64,000 nucleotides of DNA, from positions 20,911,015 through 20,975,014 of the forward strand of contig NC_063157.1 of assembly GCF_020921035.1 (NCBI RefSeq), given 5' to 3'. The notes beneath the pieces are model-generated. The model was not told the DNA's origin, did not search any database, and was given only the letters and a program-made list of their open reading frames with translations. Position numbers and translations under genes: made by a program. This DNA comes from Rhodamnia argentea. Lineage: Eukaryota; Streptophyta; Magnoliopsida; Myrtales; Myrtaceae. Below, in pieces: positions 55,666-64,000 of this stretch. Position 1 is the stretch's first letter; each line of letters starts with the position of its first letter.

Positions 55666-56042
55666 GAAACATAAAGTAACAAAATCGGAAGGACAAACAG
55701 GGCTTAATTGCGGTGTGATCTTTTTTTTTTTTTTTTTTTTTTTTGAAGAACTTTATTTATTTATTTTTTATTTTTCAAAACCGTGGGACATGAATTCTTG
55801 AAGAAGCCCAACCCTCGGTTCTTACCATGATGACAAACTTGTTGGTCGTTGGTTATCGTCATCGGGTTAGTTTGGGATACTTCAACAAGATTCGAAAAAT
55901 GGTGCAATTTTATTGATATGAAATTACATCTTCTAGGAAAGAAAATCCAAGAGTGCAAGACAGAATAGAAATCCAAATGCGATCCAAAACCTAAAGGAAA
56001 CAGAAAATGTCCCACGTAGGGGATTGCATAAACATAAAGATG
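55666..56042 (-). other. Gag-RT spacer; protease domain not found
   Basis: Only about 380 bp separate Gag from the RT region. The spacer contains a 24-nt T run (plus strand, 55,721-55,744) and no DTG/DSG-type aspartic protease motif in any minus-strand frame. The protease appears deleted. Confidence 0.5.
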
Positions 56043-57678
56043 TTACTCCGAATCTAAACCCTCCAGTGGATCATCACACATGGCGTTAATGAATGATTTG
56101 GAAGGTTTAGGCGCCGGGTAAGGTTCCTCTTTATGCGCTCCGTCTTCAGATATAGCAGCAATGGTTACATCATCAAAACAACCGGCGATATCGAAGACTC
56201 CTTCATCCTTACTAGCACCAACCTGTCTGATTCCCAGCCCGAATACAGCATTAACTTTACTAGAATGATCCGGCAAAGGATTATTCTGGACATTTGGCTG
56301 TTTGTTGCCTTGGAATGAGAATGCCTTAGAATCAAGAAGATCTTGAATCCGATGCTTCAACACGAAACAGTTGTCGGTGTCATGTCCGGGCTCCCTACGG
56401 TGGTAATCACATTTCTTTGATGGATCATATTTTGGCGAGCTCGTGTTACCGGATCGTAGAGGCTCGAAGTCGTAAACCTCTCTTATGTAGAACCGCGAGT
56501 ACTGTGACGGGGTTCCCGGTAGAGGAGTAAACCGCCGAGGGGGCCGTTGATTCCCTCTTTGTCGTTGTGCGCCGAAATTAGCCTGCTGGCGATTAGGAAT
56601 CTGCACAATTGGCGTCCGGGTCATGGGTTTCTAGCTGTAGGTCATGTTAACCTGTGGAGCCGGTTCCTTATCTTTCCTTATCGCAAACCTCTTAGTCGTC
56701 GTGGTGACATCATCGTACCAACCTTTCTTCATACCGTTCTCGATTTCTTCAGCCATTGCGATGAGATGGCTGAATGACGTAGCAGACGGATCCCGCACTC
56801 GGGTTTTCATAATTCGCGGCAGAGTGGAAACAAACAACTTCATGAGCTCCCTTTCCGGAGGGACTGGTTTCAGCCGAGATGCCACATTCCTCCACCTGGT
56901 GGCATACGCTTGATTGTTTCTCCTTTCTTCATCTCAAGTCGTTCAAGATCTTCTCGGTGGTGAGCACGTCCAAGTTAAAGCTGAAATGTTTGATGAAAGC
57001 ATTAGCTGCCTTCTCCCAATCATCCATCCGATAGATCTCGTAGTCCGTATACCACCTCATGGCAGCTTCTTTTAAACTAGCCTGGAAAGTCTGGACCATT
57101 AGGGGGCCGTTGGTCCCGTGCTTATTCATTCTTGCCTGGTACATCCGGACGTGCTGAACCGGGTTAGAAGTCCCATCATACTTCTCGAAGTCGGGCATTT
57201 TGAACTTCTCCGGCACCGTGACCTTTGAAAAGACAAGACAAGTCAATCTGGGTATGTTGTGAGTCCCCTCGACCTCTCGGATCCTCTGTTCCATTTGGGC
57301 CAACCGCATGGCCGTATCACCATTCAATCCGGGGGCCACGGGGCTGGCTTGGGGGATTGGGACTACGGGCGGCGTGCTCGAGCTCACGCCCGTGAAGATC
57401 ATGTCTTCTAGCGGCATTGTCTGATAGGGAGCGGTTTCCGGGGCTTTACCGGAGTTGTCCATAGGAGGAATTGGAGCAGGAATGGTTAGCGGCGGGCTGG
57501 TGGTGGATGATTGAAGTTTGGCGGCGAAGGCAGCCATCATTTCTTCCATCTTTCGGGACATCATCCCTTCGAAGCGCTCGGTCAAGGAGCCAAGTTTCTC
57601 GTCTAGGGCAGCACCGACGGTGGCGTTGATGTCGGCCATCTTCCTTGCGATCGATCGAGTAATATGTGGAGGATCCAT
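56043..57678 (-). pseudogene. Gag, broken
   Basis: The first frame (57,678-56,929) starts MDPPHITRSIARKM, has a Pro-rich linker and enters the retrotransposon gag core (DFEKYDGTSNPVQHVRMYQA, then WEKAANAFIKHF). It is lost by a frameshift near 56,930. The core continues in another frame at 56,885-56,631, then meets an in-frame TAG, and the same frame goes on to 56,043. The last part has a CDYHRREPGHDTDNC zinc-knuckle-like motif typical of Tat Gag. There are at least two lesions, so no full Gag can be made from this copy. Confidence 0.75.
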
Positions 57679-58941
57679 GATAAATTACCTGTACGTAGTA
57701 ACAAACGCAAAATGAGTACAGAGAGCAAGAATATCGAGCCGGTCCATGGCATCCCTCTAGACTCAAACGAACAAAGTGATTATAGCCAAAGGATTGAAAC
57801 ATGTAATTTTCAGTTTATCCGCTTTTTAAAAAAATCCGTATTAATTCACACGTTGACTGAAATTCGTCCAAATTTTACGAGCTTATAGTTGAGAAGATGG
57901 TGAACAACTTTCATGTTGGCCAATCAGACTAGAAATGAGCGGATCAAATCAGTTTAATGTGTCTTTCCGAAAAATCGCATTCAGAAAACTGTTATAACCG
58001 CAGGTAGTTGAAAAAACGAAAGGCCATCTTAAATTATGAATTTAATTCTGAAATTTTGTAGGATATTAGTTGAAACATAGGTCTACAACTTTCATGTTTG
58101 GCACTTACTCAAAACTCGATCGTAGAATTTAGTAAAAATCGCACAACAAGAACAAGCCAAATCAGAATGGAGGACAACCGATGAAATTGTAAAAGCTACG
58201 GAAGCAAAGTGTGAAATTGGAAATAAGACAACGATACTCCTAAACCATGGACCAGCTCAAAATAAAAATGAGATAATAAGATAAAAGAGACAAGAAATTA
58301 CCGTTCATATGAAGAAAATGTCAATCACAAAGACATGCGCATGAATTGTGAGTTTAAATCTTATTCTATCTATCCAAAAGGCTTTTGCAAAGTGAAATGA
58401 TGAACAAGCGACATGTCGCAGCCTCGCGCGCAATCATCATGACTAGTCGCAGCCTCGCGTACAATAGTCATGACTAGTCGGGTTCAATCACTTCGGCTTT
58501 GTTCGTCGACAAGGGCAATTCTCATGCATCGTAGCCTCACGTGCATAAGAACGACCCTTGAGCCATTTTTTTGAAAAATTTTCGGGATCCAGGATGGGAT
58601 AACCTTTAGCGAAGCCTTACCGCCAAGGTTAAAGGACCATCTAAATGCCATCTTAAAACTATTAGTGTGACCCAGGTTCGGTCACGGGTTGTGTGCGATG
58701 TAGTGCAAAGACGATAAATCATGCACAACAATTAAAAGCAAACACCGCTTCAATGATTCAAAAGTTAAATCACAATTCCAATTCACCAAGCCTCGCAAAA
58801 CAAAGGGTTAGCCAATCACTCCTCCCCTTATAACTCCCAATCTGCAAAAACATTTAACACCTAAGAATGAGAATTCAACCAAAGTTTGCCAAATCAAGTG
58901 ATTCCTTTTTCATGAAATTATCCGGCCTAAGTCCTCTTAAA
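57679..58941 (-). other. 5' untranslated region of the Tat element
   Basis: No coding region is recognised. A short tandem repeat (GTCGCAGCCTCGCG...CATGACTA, two copies at about 58,415-58,479, with a related CGTAGCCTCACG at about 58,530) lies here. Confidence 0.5.
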
Positions 58942-58962
58942 TTCCCAATGAGTCGCTAAGTC
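58942..58962 (-). other. Candidate primer-binding site
   Basis: Directly after the 5' LTR, the minus strand reads GACTTAGCGACTCATTGGGA. The TAGCGACTCATTGGG part resembles a plant gypsy primer site that starts TGGCGACTC, with one change in the TGG. The match to a specific tRNA was not checked. Confidence 0.3.
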
Positions 58963-60377
58963 TGTCGCGACCTAAAAAATAAACAAGTTAATTTTCGGGC
59001 TAATGGATTATCAGGTTAATTAATTAACTAACCTAACTCGGACTCTCCCAAGTCCATACCAAATCGCAACTTAAGGTTCAAATAATTAACATGCAATGTG
59101 TTTTGAATTTGGAGTCGCCACTAATCATTTTCGGTAGGTTGATTAGAAACCTAAATAAAATAGCGGGAGAAGACTATCTTATTTCCGCGAACCGGAGATT
59201 TTGAATTCGGGGATTTGATTACGCTAGATTACTCTAACGCCCTTTCGATACCATTTTCATGAAAAATATTTGATTTGGCAATTTTGATGGATTTTACTTG
59301 AAATTCAAAGATACAATTTTTTGATTTTTTCTTCTTTTTTATGGGGATGTAAAACATTGAACTTTGTACGATATACACCATGAGTGATTTAGAAAGAAAG
59401 AAAACGCAGCCAATCACGAGTATTTACAAAAATAAATTAACATGTAATAATGCTAAATTTTGGGACACGTGACATGTCTAAAATAAACAAACAAATGTTC
59501 ACACCAAACGATTACATTTTTGTAGATCGAGATGGAAAGGGTTACCTTCTATTACACAAAATCTTACTCACGTACACGTTATGGCTTCCTTCAAGATCTC
59601 GGAGTTGGAAGAACGTGGCTATCGTCGAAAAAAGGCAAGCAGTGGCGTTGTTGGATGGCGAGAGGCGAAGTACGTGCCGGGACTCGTCGAAGATGATGCT
59701 CGACTAAAACTCTTTTCTTCACTCTCAAATTTTCTCTTACGATTTTTCTCAAGAACTCTCTTTTTTCCTCTCTAAAGAATTTCTCTCACAAATTCTCTCA
59801 ATTCTCTTCCACTCTAAAACTCTCTCAATTCTCTCTCACTCTCCCCCTAAAACTCTTCTCAAGAGCTCTCTTTTATAGGCAAAGTTCTCCATCCTTCATT
59901 CTTCATCTTCACTTCTTCACCTTCCATTTTCATCTTCTCTTCTTCATCTTCATTTCTTCACCTTCCATTTTCATCTTCCCTTCTTCATATTCATCTTCTC
60001 TTCTTCATCTTCCCTTCACCATCTTCCTTTCATTATCTTCTCTTCTTTATCTTCTCTTCACCATCTTCCTTTCATTATCTTCTCTTCACCATCTTCCTTT
60101 CTCCATCTTCTTTTGGTATTTGCAATGCAGTCCCTGAAGTTTCAAGTATTTGCAATACAGTCCCCGAAGTTTTAAGTATTTGCAATACAGTCCCTGAAGT
60201 TTCAAATCTTCTCGGTGTATTTTTCCATCCCGTGCCTAGTCTAGACGCATGCTAAATTAAGTGTTCTGCTTGCCCAATTATATGCCAATGCAATGTACGC
60301 TAAAAATAAATATGTGAGATGACTTTTTTTATAATTTTTATGCAAAAAATAGATTAGTCAAAATTTAGGCGTCAACA
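58963..60377 (-). repeat. 5' LTR (element orientation), 1,415 bp
   Basis: Matches the other LTR across its whole length. By eye there are about a dozen substitutions and one 14-bp indel in the CTTCATCTTC-rich tract. A minus-strand TATA box (CTATAAAAG) lies at 59,870-59,877. The short plus-strand ORFs inside are repeated in both LTRs and are not genes. Confidence 0.92.
59870..59877 (-). promoter_or_regulatory. LTR promoter TATA box
   Basis: TATAAAAG on the minus strand within the 5' LTR, about 500 bp from its outer end; the same site is at 44,057-44,064 in the 3' LTR. It is the expected start region for the element transcript. Confidence 0.55.
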
Positions 60378-60382
60378 CCAAT

Positions 60383-61882
60383 CAATTGTAGAATATCAAT
60401 CCAATCGGATAATTCAAAATAGCAATCCAGATAAGTCGAAACGAATCAAACCCCATCCTCTTGCATTTTTTTCGAAAAAAGATATTCCTAAATCTAAATT
60501 CGGCGTTTTGAAGATAGCAAATCGGATCTAAACGGCGATAGATCAGATTAACTAAATTCCCATCTTTACTAAGTTGGAGGGTCGTATCCGAATGGCGACG
60601 GATAAGTTTATCCAACTTAACATAGATGTTGCCTATTAGGGAATAAAATTCCCTAATTTACATTTAGGACTTTTTTATTTTGAAAACATATCTAGTGATT
60701 CCAATTAATGTCAATTTTCGAAATTTGTATCAAAATTAGGGTTTTGATATGCGAAAATTGTTCTTTGAGTTTCTTCAAAAAGAATCGATTTCTTAGTCGA
60801 AGAAACCAGCAAACAAGCAGCAATTAATTCATGCCAAATCAGCAATAAAATAGTCAAAAGACTTACCTTTAAGCTTGGTGAGATTCTGCATGGTTAGGGA
60901 CACGTATGATGCAAAACAAAGGACAATTCCAAAAAAAACAGCACTTTCACAGCACTTGAACAGCACTCGAACAGCATCTAAGGCATGTCAAACAACGTGT
61001 TTTCTATCCCAAATCAGCAGCAAAACAACGTTGATAAATGTGAGAGAGTTACCTTGATATGTTGCGCTAAAATTCCACACACCGTGGGCTCGTGTTGCCA
61101 ATTCAAACTCGACGCCGCCAATCCGCGGATGAGAGTTCACGGGATCAACGCACGTACAACTTGGAAGATCACACTTGTGCAAGGCTTCGGACTATGAATC
61201 GCCTCGTCGCGGCCGGCTTAGGAAACTCACGAACAGCGAGGGAGTTGCTCGCAAACAATGCTAGATCAGCCCTTAAAACGCAGGGCAAAAATTCGAGCTG
61301 AATTGTGGTGAAATCGCCTAAGAATCAACCCCGAACAGCATTGTTTTGATTGTTGATTTGCAGCAGAATTAACCCCAAATAGTGCAGCGAACAATGGAAT
61401 GAAGACTCCCTCACGTTCTCACGTTTTCTCTAAAAAAAAATTATGCATGCCTTCCTTTCTGCCGTGTGATAATAATGTCCCTTATATAGTGGATTGCTAG
61501 GGTTTTTTCCAAATAATATAATATATTTTATTTGCTTTTCCCCTCACCGGCCTTACATGTCATGCGTTTATCTTCTGGACACCAATATGGGCTCAATATT
61601 GTGCCAATTTTCTCTTCATATTTACCCACGTTTTTCACTTCAGCCACATTAAATAATGGGCTTAAGATCAATGCTTCTTTTTTATTAGCCCAAATTCACG
61701 TGAGCGAACATCTTAATTGAGGTTCGATGAGGTCCATTCCCTTCTTCAATCTCGGCCATAGGGCCTGTAGTTTGCCCGAACTCCGCTTTAATGGCAGCCC
61801 GATCAACGCGTCCATTTCAAGTTCCCCTTTTTCATCGTACCGCAATTGAACAAAGTTTAAACTATCCTATATGCAAACTATA
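60383..61882 (-). mobile_element. Outer Tat-type LTR, right part
   Basis: Continuation of the outer LTR beyond the CCAAT duplication. A minus-strand TATATAAG box is at 61,481-61,488. Its expected outer end (TCAACA on the plus strand) is not present before 61,882, so it is truncated or interrupted by the next LTR. Short ORFs here have no recognisable domains. Confidence 0.45.
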
Positions 61883-64000
61883 TGTTGACACCTAAATTTT
61901 GATTCATTTCAAGCATAAAATGAGAACTAGTCATAGTTCTCACCAAAAATAATTTTCTTATGCATTACATATTTACTTTTCGTCAGTCGTTGCGTATCAT
62001 TGTATTCGGACTAGAGAAATTAATTGAGCTTAAATTGACAATCAAATGGATTAGGCATCACATGGAAAATTCGGCTAAGCATGAGGAGATTACCGAAAAA
62101 TTCTAAGAGGGCTTGAACTTATTTTTCATGTTTAATTCAGCTCATTTATGCTCATTTAAATGTTAAAGGCTCTTAATTAGTTATTTAATTAATTAAAGCC
62201 CAATTTGAGCCCGAGAGTGTGCGATCAAGCCCGCAAGAGGATGAAATTCGGATAGCCCATGATAGTCCGGTTTGTGAGGAATTTTAATGGGATCGGACTC
62301 TTGAAGATCATAAATTTAATCCTACGGTCATTAACGAGTCATATTAGTTTATAAATACCTCGTTATAGCTTAGGGTAAAGGGGGCCAATTCATTGTCAAA
62401 CACAGCACTTTTTGAGGTGTACCGGGACCAACCACGCCCACATGGTGTGCTCGGGCTGTGATTGCTTGAAGAGCAAACAAAATAGAAAGGCCACATTATT
62501 GGGAATCATGGGAGAAGAGGACAAAGTGGGCGGTTGTCGTGATTCAAGTCTTGTCCCTCTTGTGGTTTGCTCTTTGAAAATCCTTGGTGATTGTAGTTTT
62601 GTCCATGAATAAACGAGTTCAACAAGTCCACGTCCATGGTCAAGATCAGTGGTGTCCTTGCTTCCCAAGTCTACGGTCAAAGAAAGCAATTGGGGTTGCG
62701 GCTACTCAAGCTTAAATTCTATGCGATTATTGCAAGTTTTTGCCAGCAGCTTCCGACCCTGTTCGGTGGGGCTGATTTAGCATCGTTTTGCTTGGAATTC
62801 AACGACTAACTTGTTTGTATTTGGTGCTAGATTGCCTTGCTGTTTAGAGCCGAATTCAGCTCAAAGGAGCAAGCTTTTGGACTAATTGAGGTTTATTCGA
62901 AGCTGGTGGTTGTGAATAACGAGCACACGAGTTTCGGCAATTCGGGTTGATTTTGAAGCTGTTCATCATCGTTTAACAGCTGTCCATCCAAAACAGCAGC
63001 TGTTGTGCCCAGTTTATTTGCTATTTTGTGCAGATTTTTGTCTCACTGTTTAGGGACAATTACTTCGTTGTCTCACGCAAAAGTTTGCTATTCGGTGCTG
63101 GATTGTAGGTGTATCCATGCTCAAAGTTGCTGTTGCGAAACAAGCCTTTCGAAGCACAAAACCACCCTTGGCGAAGCTCTAGGTAGTGATCGTCCCTTTT
63201 CGAGCTTGGTATGCAATCTTTGAACAAAGTTCAATTAGGAAATCGCAATCGCAAGATAGGTAAAATTCTACCCTTGAATGTTAAGATTATCTTGTTTTCT
63301 AATTTGATTTGTTTGAATTATTTGAGCATATCTACAGGATTTAATTGCCTAATCTGAATTGGATAATATCTATGTTGTGGATAATCCTTTTGCTCTAGAT
63401 AATTTTAAGCTCATTGAATTGATTGAATTGAACTTATTGTTGGCTATTTGATGTTATCTCTATGTTGGATGAGGTTTAATAATGACTTTATCTAATCTTT
63501 GAATACATTTGAATTGGATAAAATCATATTTGTATGGATAATTTTGGCTTTGAATGTTTATCTTTAACATGTGAGTTAGTTGGATGCCTTGTTTGATCTT
63601 ATCTTTGTGGTTTGAATGGATATCTAATCTTAAAGATAATGTTTGAGTTCAAATAGACAATATCTGATTTCTTTTTGAGAATTATCTGAAATTAAATTTT
63701 CAAATCCTAAAGATAATTTTTCAAATTAAAAGTGGATCAAGTTATTTTAGATGAGGAAAGGTGGACCCCAATCTCATATTTTGGCCACCCCTCTAAATTT
63801 TGTAATTTCAAGCTCATTGTTTTCTTTTCTTTTATTTTGTCATGCTTGTTTGTTTTGATTGTCTTTTTTGATTTGTTATAAAATTTGCATCTTTAAACAA
63901 ACATGCCCATAATATACGCTCCTATGTGCCTAGACCCTTGAAAAATTAAATCACGCCTTAGCCACGATCTCGTGGAATGGGATGTGTTTGTACAGTCGTG
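61883..64000 (+). mobile_element. Further Tat-type LTR, plus orientation (runs off the window)
   Basis: Begins TGTTGACACCTAAATTTTG, nearly the same terminal sequence as the start of the inner LTR read on its own strand, but in the opposite orientation. A TATAAATA box lies at 62,350-62,357. The rest is AT-rich with GATAATNT-type motifs and no recognisable coding sequence. The LTR end is not reached or not recognised. Confidence 0.55.

Larger units (their letters stand above)
43149..60377 (-). mobile_element. Tat-lineage Ty3/gypsy LTR retrotransposon, 17.2 kb, carrying host gene pieces
   Basis: Two nearly identical LTRs bound the element, with TG...CA ends and a perfect CCAAT target duplication (43,144-43,148 and 60,378-60,382). 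Transcription and coding are on the minus strand: 5' LTR at 58,963-60,377, then gag, RT, RNase H plus a second (archaeal-type) RNase H, integrase, a 7.7-kb extra region, a polypurine tract and the 3' LTR. Domain order RT-RH-INT gives Ty3/gypsy, and the second RNase H is the mark of the Tat group (Ogre, Retand and related). Gag and pol carry frameshifts and stops, and no protease is recognisable, so it is non-autonomous. The 3' region holds response-regulator and HD-ZIP IV fragments and an antisense ORF. Confidence 0.9.

Noticed and set aside
1..64000. CRISPR array, operon, ribosome binding site or bacterial origin
   Set aside because: The window is plant nuclear DNA; the repeats present are simple repeats and transposon tandem repeats without regular unique spacers.

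Overview
This window is plant nuclear DNA from a eudicot. It has spliced genes with GT-AG introns, plant-only gene families (PATROL1, LNK, cytosolic sulfotransferases), long AT-rich intergenic stretches, MITEs, SINE-like units and LTR retrotransposons. A woody rosid such as Myrtaceae would fit the style of the repeats, but nothing in the sequence proves it.

Layout. (1) 1-3.5 kb: the 5' part of a PATROL1-like (MUN/DUF810) gene on the minus strand, running off the left edge. (2) 3.5-10.7 kb: gene-poor, with a SINE-like head, a TRIM-like remnant, a copia-like LTR fragment, dispersed repeats and a 1.37-kb Tourist/Harbinger-like element with TAA target duplications. (3) 11-15 kb: a complete five-coding-exon LNK-type clock coactivator gene (355 aa) behind a cluster of three CACGTG boxes. 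(4) 17-38 kb: a cluster of five intronless PAPS-dependent sulfotransferase genes. SOT-A is a hydroxyjasmonate-sulfotransferase-like singleton. SOT-B/SOT-C and SOT-D/SOT-E are two copies of a gene pair, carried on a direct tandem duplication with a period of about 12.17 kb. Each unit also holds a sulfotransferase pseudogene fragment. An older, gene-less relic of the SOT-C upstream region lies at 31.5-33.1 kb. (5) 41.8-64 kb: nested retroelements. A 17.2-kb Ty3/gypsy element of the Tat lineage (two RNase H domains, minus strand, TSD CCAAT) sits inside the LTR of a related element, which itself cut the second duplication copy. A further, plus-oriented LTR begins at 61,883.

The most unusual content is in the 7.7-kb region between integrase and the 3' LTR of the Tat element. 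It holds intronless, decayed but recognisable pieces of two unrelated host regulators: a type-B cytokinin response regulator (receiver plus GARP DNA-binding domain) and a class IV HD-ZIP protein (homeodomain plus zipper-loop-zipper). Both lie in the sense orientation of the element. An intact 243-codon ORF lies there in antisense, together with two sets of tandem repeats and a SINE-like unit. The two LTRs are nearly identical, so insertion was recent, yet gag and pol are broken and no protease is visible. This suggests a non-autonomous, host-gene-carrying Tat family mobilised in trans.

The sulfotransferase cluster shows complementary decay. SOT-B has lost the conserved Trp of its PAPS-binding loop, its twin SOT-D has lost the TATA box, SOT-E has Met beside the catalytic His, and SOT-C has Arg at a conserved Pro.
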